Part shown: positions 16,301-25,387 of the stretch, one piece after another
Layout of the letters: the number at the start of each line of letters is the position of its first letter
How positions within the stretch are numbered: the first letter of the stretch is position 1
Origin: Methylococcales bacterium
GTDB lineage: Bacteria > Pseudomonadota > Gammaproteobacteria > Methylococcales > Methylomonadaceae
Assembly (NCBI GenBank): GCA_028714175.1
Contig: JAQTMV010000019.1
Location: 1 to 38,662, forward strand
DNA: 38,662 nt
Direction of reading: 5' to 3'
Made by a program: the position numbers and the translations under genes
The notes under the pieces: generated by a model
What the model was told of the DNA's origin: nothing
Database searches by the model: none
What the model saw: only the letters and a program-made list of their open reading frames with translations

Positions 16301-16929
16301 AATGTCTGATGGAAGTTTGTCGTAAAATTCTGGTTTCGGGTCTGCAAGCATTAAACCTTGCCCTGAATGAACAGCAGATAGAACAACTGCTTGACTTTAT
16401 TATGCTGATTGAAAAGTGGAATAAAGCCTATAATCTGACGGCTATACGTGACAGAGAAGTTATGGTGCGCTTACATCTAATGGATAGCCTGGCTATTGCC
16501 GGCTTTATTGAAGGTAAACGCGTTATTGATATAGGCACCGGCGCAGGCTTGCCAGGCATTCCATTAGCAATCTGCTTGCCTGAAACCGAATTCACTTTGC
16601 TGGATAGTAATGCCAAGAAAACACGGTTTGTACAACAGGCGATACTGGAATTAAAACTTAAAAATGCAAGCGTTTTTCATAGTCGCGTGGAGCTTTATCA
16701 ACCGGAACTACACTTTAATACCGTCATTACCCGCGCGTTTGCAAGTTTATCTGATATATTAAAATTGACCGTGCATCTAGTTGGCAAGGATGGCGTTCTA
16801 TTGGCAATGAAGGGGCAAAACCCCGAAGCAGAATTAGCTCAAGTAACTGCAAAAACCACACTAATCCCTGTTAAAGTTCCCGGCTGTGAGGCAGAAAGAT
16901 GTCTGGTTAGAATATCAGCTCACGAATAA
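16297..16929 (+). CDS. rsmG: 16S rRNA (guanine527-N7)-methyltransferase RsmG (GidB)
   Basis: 210 residues. It methylates G527 of 16S rRNA using S-adenosylmethionine. The Rossmann motif VIDIGTGAGLPGIPLA (about residues 75-90), KWNKAYNLTAIRD near 40-52, LLDSNAKKTRF, and VITRAFASL are typical. The GTG at 16297 overlaps the terB stop (GTGA); an ATG four codons later is an alternative, and neither has a strong Shine-Dalgarno. In many gammaproteobacteria rsmG follows mnmG and precedes parA-parB; here terB takes the upstream place. Confidence 0.92.
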   Translation: MKCLMEVCRKILVSGLQALNLALNEQQIEQLLDFIMLIEKWNKAYNLTAIRDREVMVRLHLMDSLAIAGFIEGKRVIDIGTGAGLPGIPLAICLPETEFTLLDSNAKKTRFVQQAILELKLKNASVFHSRVELYQPELHFNTVITRAFASLSDILKLTVHLVGKDGVLLAMKGQNPEAELAQVTAKTTLIPVKVPGCEAERCLVRISAHE

Positions 16930-16962
16930 GTATTTACATCGCACATCAACAATGGCTTCGTT

Positions 16963-16982
16963 CCCTCTCCTGTTGGAGAGGG
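16963..16982. repeat. short dispersed palindromic repeat
   Basis: CCCTCTCC and GGAGAGGG pair perfectly around TGTT, followed by CTAGGGAGAGGAG. This type of CCCTCTCC...GGAGAGGGCTAGGG element is common as an intergenic repeat in many bacteria. It separates rsmG from parA. Confidence 0.55.
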
Positions 16983-17066
16983 CTAGGGAGAGGAGATTTA
17001 AAAAATCAACAATGGTGTATAAACAGTATACAAGTACAATCGATTAATAAATCCGAGGTAAAGTTT

Positions 17067-17837
17067 GTGGGAAAGATAATTGCCGTAACCAATCAAAAAG
17101 GCGGCGTAGGAAAAACAACAACAAGTGTCAATCTGGCTGCTACGTTGGCTGCCGCGAAGCGCCGCGTGCTGCTGGTGGATCTTGACCCACAGGGCAACGC
17201 CGCAATGGGATGCGGCATAGATAAACAGGAAGTCAAATATTCCAGTTACGATTTGTTAATGGAAGATGTACCCGCAGCAGAAACGGTTATTTATCTTCCA
17301 GACATCGGTATTTCAGTGATTCCCGGCAATGCTGACCTGACAGCTGCAGAAGTGCAGTTAATACAAGCGGATCGGAAAGAACTGCGGCTTGCAGATGCAT
17401 TAATCCCGATCAAATCACAGTACGACTACATTTTGGTCGATTGTCCACCGTCATTGAATATGCTGACGTTAAATGCGATGGTAGCCGCCAACAGCCTTTT
17501 GATTCCGATGCAATGCGAGTACTACGCCCTCGAAGGTTTGTCGGCGCTAATGAGTACGCTTAGAAATATCCAGGAAACGGTCAATCCGGAGCTGCACCTG
17601 GAAGGTATTTTACGGACGATGTATGACGACAGAAACCGTCTGACCAAAGATGTATCAGAGCAATTGATCCGGTATTTTGGCGATAAGGTATTCAGAACCT
17701 GTGTGCCAAGAAATATTCGCTTGGCTGAAGCGCCAAGTCATGGTTTACCCGTACTATGCTACGATAAAACATCCCGGGGCGCTGTCGCCTATATTGCCCT
17801 GGCGGGTGAAATGATTAGAAAAGAAAAAAGTAAATAA
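17067..17837 (+). CDS. parA: chromosome-partitioning ATPase ParA (Soj)
   Basis: 256 residues from a GTG preceded by GAGGTAAAG. The deviant Walker A motif KGGVGKTTT (residues 10-18) with the signature Lys, DPQGN near 42-46 and the Walker B region DYILVDCPPS (about residues 118-127) define the MinD/ParA family. The absence of an N-terminal DNA-binding extension and the position next to rsmG and parB mark it as the chromosomal type. It is followed after 3 nt by a miniature ParB paralogue and then parB, probably in one transcript. Confidence 0.93.
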   Translation: MGKIIAVTNQKGGVGKTTTSVNLAATLAAAKRRVLLVDLDPQGNAAMGCGIDKQEVKYSSYDLLMEDVPAAETVIYLPDIGISVIPGNADLTAAEVQLIQADRKELRLADALIPIKSQYDYILVDCPPSLNMLTLNAMVAANSLLIPMQCEYYALEGLSALMSTLRNIQETVNPELHLEGILRTMYDDRNRLTKDVSEQLIRYFGDKVFRTCVPRNIRLAEAPSHGLPVLCYDKTSRGAVAYIALAGEMIRKEKSK

Positions 17838-17840
17838 GAC

Positions 17841-18080
17841 ATGTCATTACAAAAACGTGGCTTAGGCCGTGGGCTTGAAGTTTTATTAGCCGACCCTTCT
17901 GCTTTAGAAAGGTTGCAGCAAGAGCCGGTGGCTATCGAAAAGATAGATGATCGAACAGTAAAGGCACAAAAGCTGATTGAAAATATTCAAAGAGAACATG
18001 TTCGTCTTTTGGAAGAAGCGGAAGCTTTAAAAAGCTTGCTTGATGAGTTTGAATCAATTATCCGCGCCGAGCTGAAATGA
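17841..18080 (+). CDS. miniature ParB-like protein (internally deleted ParB paralogue)
   Basis: 79 residues, starting 3 nt after parA. MSLQKRGLGRGLEVLLADPS copies the ParB N-terminal box that contacts ParA (compare KRGLGRGLDALLGD of the neighbouring ParB). It then jumps to IEKIDDRTVKAQKLIENIQRE and LLEEAEALKSLLDEFES, matching ParB residues about 109-147, and ends with IIRAELK. The CTP-binding GERRWRA segment, the helix-turn-helix and the dimerisation domain are missing. It could be an inactive remnant of a duplicated parB or a small modulator that competes for ParA. An intact start, no internal stop and tight spacing with parA favour expression. Function is unproven. Confidence 0.75.
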   Translation: MSLQKRGLGRGLEVLLADPSALERLQQEPVAIEKIDDRTVKAQKLIENIQREHVRLLEEAEALKSLLDEFESIIRAELK

Positions 18081-18141
18081 AACACTGCATAGGGCTTGCA
18101 ACTTTGTTGCATTGACCGTTTAAATAGAAAAGTAGAAGGCA

Positions 18142-19002
18142 ATGGCTTTAAATAAACGTGGATTAGGTCGGGGTCTTGACGCCTTATTAGGCGATGTTTC
18201 CAGAAACGAGGAAAAACATCAACTGCACACGCTGCCAATTGAATATATGCAGCGTGGTAAATATCAGCCACGAAAAGATATAAACCCGGAAAAACTGCAA
18301 GAGCTTGTCGATTCCATCAAGGCGCAAGGCATCATACAGCCTATAGTCGTACGCCAGCTTGCCCGTGATAAATACGAGATAGTAGCCGGAGAACGTCGCT
18401 GGCGCGCCGCTGCACAGGCAGGATTGCAAGAAGTACCCGTGGTTATAAAAGAAATAGATGACCGCTCGGCAATGGCAATTGCACTTATTGAAAATATTCA
18501 ACGCGAAGACCTGAATCCACTCGAGGAAGCCGAAGCTTTAAAACGCCTGCTGGATGAGTTTGAAATGACCCATCAACATATAGCTGACGCAATTGGCAAG
18601 TCACGTACAACAGTGACCAATTTATTAAGATTGATGGATTTGCATGCCGATGTAAAAAAACTATTGGTCAATAAGCAACTGGAAATGGGACATGCGCGAG
18701 CACTGTTGTCGCTGGATGGACTCAGACAGGTGGCAGCAGCCAATAAAATAGTTAAGGAAGGCCTTACGGTAAGAGCAGCTGAGCGCCTGGTTAAAGAGTC
18801 TCAAGCAGAACCAAAAATAAAAAAGATAAAGGTAATTGATAATGATACCTTGCGTTTACAGGAAGATTTAACCGCAAAATTGGGTGCAAAAGTTTTTATA
18901 GATCATAAAGAAAACGGTGCCGGAAAATTGGTCATTGCCTATTCCAGTTTAGAAGAACTTGATGGCATTATTGAACAAATTGGTAACAGGTTAAATTTGT
19001 AG
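18142..19002 (+). CDS. parB: chromosome-partitioning protein ParB (Spo0J)
   Basis: 286 residues from the ATG with AGAAGG upstream. The order is: N-terminal ParA-interaction box RGLGRGLDALLG (residues 6-17), the ParB/sulfiredoxin CTPase region with IVAGERRWRAAA (about 82-93) and ALIENIQREDLNP (about 116-128), the helix-turn-helix IADAIGKSRTTVTNLLRL (about 152-169), and a C-terminal dimerisation domain. It loads at parS and spreads as a CTP-dependent clamp. No parS site was identified in the window. It lies 61 nt after the mini-ParB gene and converges with htpG. Confidence 0.95.
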   Translation: MALNKRGLGRGLDALLGDVSRNEEKHQLHTLPIEYMQRGKYQPRKDINPEKLQELVDSIKAQGIIQPIVVRQLARDKYEIVAGERRWRAAAQAGLQEVPVVIKEIDDRSAMAIALIENIQREDLNPLEEAEALKRLLDEFEMTHQHIADAIGKSRTTVTNLLRLMDLHADVKKLLVNKQLEMGHARALLSLDGLRQVAAANKIVKEGLTVRAAERLVKESQAEPKIKKIKVIDNDTLRLQEDLTAKLGAKVFIDHKENGAGKLVIAYSSLEELDGIIEQIGNRLNL

Positions 19003-19018
19003 ACTGCTCGCATTGGTT

Positions 19019-19068
19019 CTGTCGCAAATAATCATAAAGTGCAAAGCCGCACTTATCTGCGAACACAG
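19019..19068. terminator. candidate bidirectional terminator between parB and htpG
   Basis: A nested imperfect hairpin reads CTGT, CGCA, then TAAAGTGC-AAAGCC-GCACTTA, TGCG and ACAG. It lies between convergent parB and htpG. The central 6-bp stem is perfect but there is no strong T-run on either strand, so termination is plausible rather than clear. Confidence 0.3.
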
Positions 19069-19110
19069 TTATCCTGCTAATGCCATAAACTGCTTATAGT
19101 TTTATAACTG

Positions 19111-21045
19111 TTACTGCAACAAGCCCTGCAGCAAGCCGTTCAACTTATGTACAAAAGCAGCCGGATCTTCCAGTTGTCCGCCTTCGCTTAAAATTGCCTG
19201 GTCAAGTAGAATGTGGGTCAAATCGGCAAAACGGGTATCATCCTGTTCCGCTTTCATGCGGGCAACCAAAGGATGCGTCGGATTGATTTCAAAGATCGGC
19301 TTTCTACCCATTCCCATGCCCATCATTTGGCCTGCATCCTTCATGATTCTTTCCATATTAAGACTCATGCCATAAACGTCGGCTACCAGACACGCCGGCG
19401 ATTCCGTCAAGCGGTGGCTTAATCGTACGTCACTGACCTTATCCCCTAACACCTCTTTAATCTGTTTAAGCATGCTTTCAAAGTCGTGGGTAATTTCTTC
19501 CTGGGCTTTTTTGTCATCTTCCGTCTCCAGAGCGCCCAGGTCCAGATCGCCTTTCGCAACAGACTGTAAATGCTTGCCGTCGAATTCGTCGAGATTAGAC
19601 ACCAGCCATTCATCAATACGGTCAGACAACAATAAGACTTCGATGCCTTTTTTGCGGAAAATCTCCAGATGCGGACTGTTTTTTGCTGCTGAAAAACTGT
19701 CCGCGGTTACATAATAGATTTTTTCCTGCCCTTCTTTCATGCGGCTGACATAATCTTCCAGCGAGACCTCCTGTTTATCCGTATCCGTATGTGTAGACGC
19801 AAAGCGCAGCAGTTTAGCCACACGTTGTTTATTGCTATGGTCTTCAATCGGACCTTCCTTGATAACCGCGCCAAACTGAGACCAGAACTTCTCGTATTTT
19901 TCCGGTTCATTTTTGGCCAGACCTTCCAGCATGCCCAGCACTTTTTTGACAGCGCCTGATTTAATGCTGCTGATTTGTTTGCTTTGTTGCAGAATTTCTC
20001 TTGATACGTTTAGCGGCAATGAATTCGCATCTATAATCCCTCTGATAAAACGCAAATAACGCGGCATTAACTGCTCGGCATCATCGGTAATAAAGACTTT
20101 GCGAATGTACAGTTTCACGCCATGTTTGGCATCCCTGTCCCACAAGTCAAACGGCGCACGTGATGGCACATAAAGCAACAACGTATATTCGTTAGTCCCT
20201 TCTACTTTGCTGTGTACAAATGTCAACGGGTCTTGAAAATCATGGCCAACATGCTTGTAGAATTGATTGTAATCCTCATCTGAAATGTCTTGACGGGCTT
20301 TGGTCCACAATGCAGATGCGCTGTTAATGGTTTCTTCTTCGATTTGGGCAACGGGTTTGGCTTCATCGTCTTCCTTTTCATCCATTGCTGGCATGACTTC
20401 TTTATCCATAATGATGGGCAAGGAAATATGATCGGAAAATTTTCTGACTATCGAACGGATACGGTAACCGTCTAAAAACTCACTTTCGGCTTCTTTCAGG
20501 TGCAAGACGATTTCTGTTCCCCGTTTTGCTTTTTCAACTGTTTCTATCGTGTAATCGCCCTCACCTGACGACTCCCAGCGGGTACCTTCGCTTTTATCGG
20601 TACCTGCCTTGCGCGTGGTTAAAGTGACTTTATCAGCCACGATAAAGGACGAATAAAAGCCTACGCCAAATTGACCGATTAATTCGCTGTCTTTGGCCTG
20701 TTCACCGGTCAAGGCTTCAAAAAATTGCCGAGTGCCCGATTTTGCAATCGTACCGATATGCTCCTGAACCTCCGCGCGGGTCATACCAATACCATTATCT
20801 ATTATCGTAATCGTGTGTTTTTCCTTGTCGAATTCCAGACGAATTTTCAGTTCACTATCGCCTTCATACAAACCATCATTTGACAGGGCTTCAAAACGCA
20901 ATTTATCGGCTGCATCCGAGGCATTGGAAATTAACTCGCGCAAAAAGATTTCCTTGTTACTGTACAAGGAGTGAATCATTAAATGCAGCAGGTGTTTAAC
21001 TTCAGTCTCAAACCCTAATACTTCTTTTTTTGCTTCAACAGTCAC
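19111..21045 (-). CDS. htpG: molecular chaperone HtpG (Hsp90)
   Basis: 644 residues from a GTG preceded by AGGAAGA. The N-terminal GHKL ATPase domain shows [16 protein letters not shown] (residues about 34-49), DNGIGM (about 81-86) and GQFGVGFYS (about 119-127). The middle domain includes [23 protein letters not shown] near 320-345 with the conserved catalytic Arg region, and the C-terminal dimerisation domain completes the normal bacterial length. It acts as an ATP-driven cytosolic chaperone. No heat-shock promoter was fixed in the upstream 200 bases. Confidence 0.96.
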   Translation of the reverse strand: MTVEAKKEVLGFETEVKHLLHLMIHSLYSNKEIFLRELISNASDAADKLRFEALSNDGLYEGDSELKIRLEFDKEKHTITIIDNGIGMTRAEVQEHIGTIAKSGTRQFFEALTGEQAKDSELIGQFGVGFYSSFIVADKVTLTTRKAGTDKSEGTRWESSGEGDYTIETVEKAKRGTEIVLHLKEAESEFLDGYRIRSIVRKFSDHISLPIIMDKEVMPAMDEKEDDEAKPVAQIEEETINSASALWTKARQDISDEDYNQFYKHVGHDFQDPLTFVHSKVEGTNEYTLLLYVPSRAPFDLWDRDAKHGVKLYIRKVFITDDAEQLMPRYLRFIRGIIDANSLPLNVSREILQQSKQISSIKSGAVKKVLGMLEGLAKNEPEKYEKFWSQFGAVIKEGPIEDHSNKQRVAKLLRFASTHTDTDKQEVSLEDYVSRMKEGQEKIYYVTADSFSAAKNSPHLEIFRKKGIEVLLLSDRIDEWLVSNLDEFDGKHLQSVAKGDLDLGALETEDDKKAQEEITHDFESMLKQIKEVLGDKVSDVRLSHRLTESPACLVADVYGMSLNMERIMKDAGQMMGMGMGRKPIFEINPTHPLVARMKAEQDDTRFADLTHILLDQAILSEGGQLEDPAAFVHKLNGLLQGLLQ

Positions 21046-21136
21046 TATAGTCTTCCTAAAATTGTTAATGTGAATGAGGGCTATATGGGGGTATATCGAT
21101 TTTTTTCAAGGCTGGCAGGCATTATTTACCAAGAAG

Positions 21137-21161
21137 CCTGTCCTGAGCCCAGTCGAAGGGG
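21137..21161. repeat. short dispersed repeat between the glucan synthase and htpG genes
   Basis: CCTGTCCTGAGCCCAGTCG followed by AAGGGG resembles the widely dispersed CCTGTCCTGAGC...TCGAAGGG intergenic element found in many bacterial genomes. It lies in the intergenic region upstream of htpG. Confidence 0.5.
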
Positions 21162-21251
21162 ATTTCAAGACACGTCAGGCGCAAGGCTAAAGATGAAAAA
21201 AACCGCATCTTTAACTCGACCGCTCTTTGCCTTTTGCCTTGAATCTTACTG

Positions 21252-23855
21252 TTAGCCATCCAGCTCTTCAGTAAGAAGTCTGGATTTACTGCCATAATTC
21301 GGCGCAATACTGATCAGAAGTGTGACTAAAGCCGCAACATATGGAACGGCTTGCACCGATAATACAGCTATCCATAATCTGCCGCTTAAATTATCGAAAT
21401 GATCTATAGAACTCATCGCAGCAATACTTGCACCTAACAAAACAAGCAAGAACAATTCCTGTCTTATAGTCATTAATCCGGTAAACAAAGGTCCCTGTTT
21501 TTCGTATTTGGGTGTACGCATAAATGGTTTGCCCGAGGTAAACAAGCCTTGTATTGTACCTCTGGCGACTGTATGGGTTAAGGATAACCCTGATAGAGCC
21601 GCACCTAATGATTGCCATACTGAACAGGGAACACGTGCTTGATATAGCCATAAGCCGCGCAGGATTTTAAAGCTGAATAAACCTACCGTCGGCAATAAAA
21701 ACACATTGGCGGGAAGTTCGCTGTGTATCGGATCAGTCAGTATTATTCCCGTTAAAATCAAACTTGCGCTAGTAAACAGCAAGGCCAGGGCATCGGAAAA
21801 CCACGGCAGCCAGCCGGCAATAAAATAATAACGTTGAGCCGCTGTCAGCGGTGACTTTTTTGTCGGCAAAAAACTGCGCCAATGACCTTTGATAATTTGC
21901 ATTGCTCCATAAACCCAGCGAAAGCGTTGCGTCATATAACCCGACATCGTGTCGGGCATCAACCCGCGACCAAACGAATCTTTCACATAAACCGAGTCAT
22001 AGCCTGCTTCATACAGCCGCAAGCCTAGTTCACTGTCTTCGCAAATGCACCATTCCGCCCATTTGCCGACTTCCAGCAAGGCCGATTTTCTAATCATCGT
22101 CATCGTGCCATGCTGAATGATCGCGTTATATTCGTTGCGCTGTACCATACCGATATTAAAAAAGCCGGCATATTCCCAGTAACAAAAGGATTTAAAAGTA
22201 CTTTGATCGCGGTCGCGATAATCTTGTGGCGATTGTACGAAGCCGACATTTTCATTATCGAAATAAGGCACCATACATTTGAGCCAGTCTGGCGACAACA
22301 CATAGTCGCTGTCAATAACAGCAATAATGTCTGCGTCGCTGGCGGTTTGTTCGAGTGCGTGGTTGATCGCGCCGGCTTTGAAACCGGGCCAGTTCTCCAG
22401 ATGGAAGAACCGGAACATGGGCCCAAGCCGCTTGCAATCATCACGCACAGGCTCCCAGACAGCCGGGTCTTTGGTGTTGTTATCCATCACCAGCACTTCA
22501 AGATTGGGATAATCGACTTTCGCCAAGGCCTCCAGAGTCTTGCGCACCATCATAGGCGGCTCATTATGAATCGGTAAGTGCAGGGATACTTTGGGATATT
22601 TAAAATCAGCGGGGGGGGCCAACGGCTGAAATGTTCTTGCAGTCTTTTTATGCCAAATTACTTCGGCGATTTCCAGACTTTCTATTAACAGGATGATTAC
22701 CGCCATAACCTGCATCAGCAGCATGAGGCCCCAAAATAAAATACCAAGCTTGGTTTGGTATTGCTGAGCGCCTATGGAAGCAGACCAGAAAATCACCGAA
22801 GCAGCAAGGTTGGCAATTAATCCGAAAAACACTACGCCGGGAAGTTTCAAGGTAGTTCGGGTATATAAAAATATACCCATTAGCACCATACTGAAAACAG
22901 CCGCACCAGCAGCCCAGTTTTTCCAGCCGGGCATAGTCAGGACATCGCTATCCATCGGATATTTAGGTTGCCGATCAGCATTAAAAATGCCCCAGTACGC
23001 GCCCGCTGAGCCTTCTATGGACTTTTTCCAGGGCTGATCAAAGGCTTCAACAATATAATAAGTGACTTTTTCAGCATCGGCCCGATTAAGAAACTCTCGC
23101 AAGAATTTTGCCTGGTTAGATATCGAAGGTATTGCATGTTTAAACGGTTGACCGTCTGAAGGCCAGCCAACTTCAGTAATGATGATCGGTTTATTAGGGT
23201 AAGCCTGTTGCACGGCATGAAAACGATCAAATGCATAATCGACAGCCTCATCGGCGGCTATGCCTTCCCAATAAGGCAATAGATGTACCGCTATAAAATC
23301 GACTTCGGCAACCAGATCAGGGTTTTTCAACCAGACATCCCAGGTTTCAGAGGTACTCACCGGACGCCAGCTGCGGTTTTTAACTTCGCGGATATAATCT
23401 ATCAAAGCGGCTTTAGGTATATCGTCACGTAATATCACCTCGTTACCGACCATTAGCCGGATAATTTTGGGGTTATTCTGACGGCCTGCTTCAATTAATG
23501 TTTCGATTTCCTGGCGATTTTTTTCCAGATTACCATCTATCCATGCGCCTAAAGTAACATTTAAATTATGTTTGGCCGCCAGCTCAGGAATCTTGTGTTG
23601 TCCTTTGAGCATACTGTAGGTCCGCACAGCGTGGACTTTATCAGCAAGCAAAGTCAAATCCCTATCCATGTCTGCTTCACTGGGATAGGTATTACCTTTT
23701 TGTGTATCTTGCTTGCGCATGGGGTCGTAGGTAACCCCCATTGTAGTTTTGGTCCATGGCTGCAATTGCAGCGGGTTGTTGATATAGCTCCAAATGCTGA
23801 AATTAATGCCAACAAGTATTACGAGTACAACTAGAATAGCTAACTTTCTTTTCAT
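21252..23855 (-). CDS. membrane beta-glucan synthase, GH17-GT2 fusion (NdvB-like)
   Basis: 867 residues. An N-terminal membrane anchor (about 5-22) leads into a periplasmic GH17-like beta-1,3-glucanase/transglycosylase domain with both catalytic Glu visible: E139 in GNEV and E228 in TEVGWPS. Membrane segments near 310-330, 340-355 and 370-392 follow. The GT2 synthase domain has D515-S-D517, E606-D607 in CEDSELG and Q643-R-F-R-W. C-terminal membrane helices complete it. This is the architecture of Pseudomonas NdvB-type proteins, which make periplasmic cyclic beta-1,3-glucans. The product here is inferred by analogy. It stands alone, oriented with the pyruvate dehydrogenase genes upstream. Confidence 0.85.
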   Translation of the reverse strand: MKRKLAILVVLVILVGINFSIWSYINNPLQLQPWTKTTMGVTYDPMRKQDTQKGNTYPSEADMDRDLTLLADKVHAVRTYSMLKGQHKIPELAAKHNLNVTLGAWIDGNLEKNRQEIETLIEAGRQNNPKIIRLMVGNEVILRDDIPKAALIDYIREVKNRSWRPVSTSETWDVWLKNPDLVAEVDFIAVHLLPYWEGIAADEAVDYAFDRFHAVQQAYPNKPIIITEVGWPSDGQPFKHAIPSISNQAKFLREFLNRADAEKVTYYIVEAFDQPWKKSIEGSAGAYWGIFNADRQPKYPMDSDVLTMPGWKNWAAGAAVFSMVLMGIFLYTRTTLKLPGVVFFGLIANLAASVIFWSASIGAQQYQTKLGILFWGLMLLMQVMAVIILLIESLEIAEVIWHKKTARTFQPLAPPADFKYPKVSLHLPIHNEPPMMVRKTLEALAKVDYPNLEVLVMDNNTKDPAVWEPVRDDCKRLGPMFRFFHLENWPGFKAGAINHALEQTASDADIIAVIDSDYVLSPDWLKCMVPYFDNENVGFVQSPQDYRDRDQSTFKSFCYWEYAGFFNIGMVQRNEYNAIIQHGTMTMIRKSALLEVGKWAEWCICEDSELGLRLYEAGYDSVYVKDSFGRGLMPDTMSGYMTQRFRWVYGAMQIIKGHWRSFLPTKKSPLTAAQRYYFIAGWLPWFSDALALLFTSASLILTGIILTDPIHSELPANVFLLPTVGLFSFKILRGLWLYQARVPCSVWQSLGAALSGLSLTHTVARGTIQGLFTSGKPFMRTPKYEKQGPLFTGLMTIRQELFLLVLLGASIAAMSSIDHFDNLSGRLWIAVLSVQAVPYVAALVTLLISIAPNYGSKSRLLTEELDG

Positions 23856-23936
23856 TTGGGTGTCGGGTAGTTTTCGCTTAAAGAGATAAAGTTAAGATTC
23901 AAAAGGCCTAAAACTTTCATTTTAGAGCTTGGGGCT

Positions 23937-25373
23937 TTATGATTTTTTTATGTAAAGATCGGTAATCGTACCGGTAATCATTTCAGCGGCAAAGCCAAAT
24001 GTTTCCGATAACGTCGGATGCGGATGTATCGATAGGCTGATATCTTCTGCATCAGCTCCCATTTCCAGAGCAACGACCGCTTCAGCAATCAATTCTCCGG
24101 CATTAGGGCCAGCCATGCCGGCACCGAGAAGTCTGCCGGTTTCTTTTTCGCAGAGTATTTTTGTAATGCCTTCCTTACGCCCTATGCTTAATGAGCGCCC
24201 GCTTGCTGCCCATGGGAAAACGGCCTTGTCATATTCCATGCCTTGTTGTTTTGCCTGATTTTCGGTCAGTCCCATCCAGGCTATCTCAGGATCTGTATAA
24301 GCAACCGAAGGAATGGTCAAGGCATCAAATTCGGTTTTCAAACCAGCCACGACTTCAGCAGCCACCTTGCCTTCGTGTACTGCTTTATGGGCGAGCATCG
24401 GATTGCCTACTATATCGCCAATGGCAAAGATGTGCGCTACATTGGTACGCTGTTTCTTGTCAACGGCGATAAAACCCTGCTCATCGACACTAACACCTGC
24501 CTGCTCGGCGGCAATAAGCTTGCCGTTGGGTCTGCGGCCTACTGCGACTAAAACCGCATCGAACATTTCTGATTCCGGCGCATCTTTACCTTCAAAAAAG
24601 ATTTTCAAGCCTTCTTGCTGTGCTTCAATCGAAGTAACGCGGGTCTCCAGCCAGATATTGCTGTATTGCTTTTTAATGCGCCGGAATAACGGCATCACCA
24701 GGTCTTTATCACAACCGGGGATAATTTGATCCATCAGCTCAACCACGCTGATTTCCGAACCGAACGCATGGTAAACCGTTGCCATTTCCAGACCAATGAT
24801 ACCGCCGCCAAGAATCAGCAGTTTCTTCGGAATTTCCTTTAATTCCAGAGCATCTGTTGAATCCCATAACCGCGGGTCATCATACGGGAAATTCGGTATT
24901 TTAGCGGGCTGTGATCCTGCCGCAATTATCGCTTGATCAAAGCTAATAGTCGTTACGCCGGTTTCAGTTTGTACAGCAACTGTATCAGATGAAGCAAATT
25001 GTCCCGTACCCTGTATAAGCTTAATTTTGCGTTGTTTTACCAGGCCCGCAAGGCCGTCATTCAGGGTTTTGCTAACGCTGTCTTTCCAGGATCGGATTTT
25101 ATCTATATCCAGCACCGGCTTGCCATAACTGACGCCGTACTGTTCAAACTCGGCTGCTTCGTGAATAACCTGTGCAGTATGCAACAACGTTTTAGAAGGA
25201 ATACAGCCGACATTAAGGCAAACGCCGCCCAAAACCGGATAGCGTTCAATCAATACGACTTGTTTGCCTAAATCGGCGGCGCGAAATGCGGCACTATAAC
25301 CGCCAGGGCCGCCACCGAGCACCAGGACTTCTGCATGCAAAACAGCTTCATTCATTTTTGGAAGAGTCTCCAT
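23937..25373 (-). CDS. lpdA: dihydrolipoyl dehydrogenase (pyruvate dehydrogenase E3)
   Basis: 478 residues. The FAD motif LVLGGGPGGYSAA (about 17-29), the redox-active disulphide C52-LNVG-C57, the NAD motif LILGGGIIGLE near 185 and the C-terminal IHPHPTLSE with the catalytic His-Glu pair are all present. It reoxidises dihydrolipoyl groups on E2 with NAD+. It is the last gene of aceE-aceF-lpdA, 14 nt after aceF, with AAGAGAATATT before its ATG. It could also serve other 2-oxoacid complexes. Confidence 0.95.
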   Translation of the reverse strand: METLPKMNEAVLHAEVLVLGGGPGGYSAAFRAADLGKQVVLIERYPVLGGVCLNVGCIPSKTLLHTAQVIHEAAEFEQYGVSYGKPVLDIDKIRSWKDSVSKTLNDGLAGLVKQRKIKLIQGTGQFASSDTVAVQTETGVTTISFDQAIIAAGSQPAKIPNFPYDDPRLWDSTDALELKEIPKKLLILGGGIIGLEMATVYHAFGSEISVVELMDQIIPGCDKDLVMPLFRRIKKQYSNIWLETRVTSIEAQQEGLKIFFEGKDAPESEMFDAVLVAVGRRPNGKLIAAEQAGVSVDEQGFIAVDKKQRTNVAHIFAIGDIVGNPMLAHKAVHEGKVAAEVVAGLKTEFDALTIPSVAYTDPEIAWMGLTENQAKQQGMEYDKAVFPWAASGRSLSIGRKEGITKILCEKETGRLLGAGMAGPNAGELIAEAVVALEMGADAEDISLSIHPHPTLSETFGFAAEMITGTITDLYIKKS

Positions 25374-25387
25374 AATATTCTCTTGGA

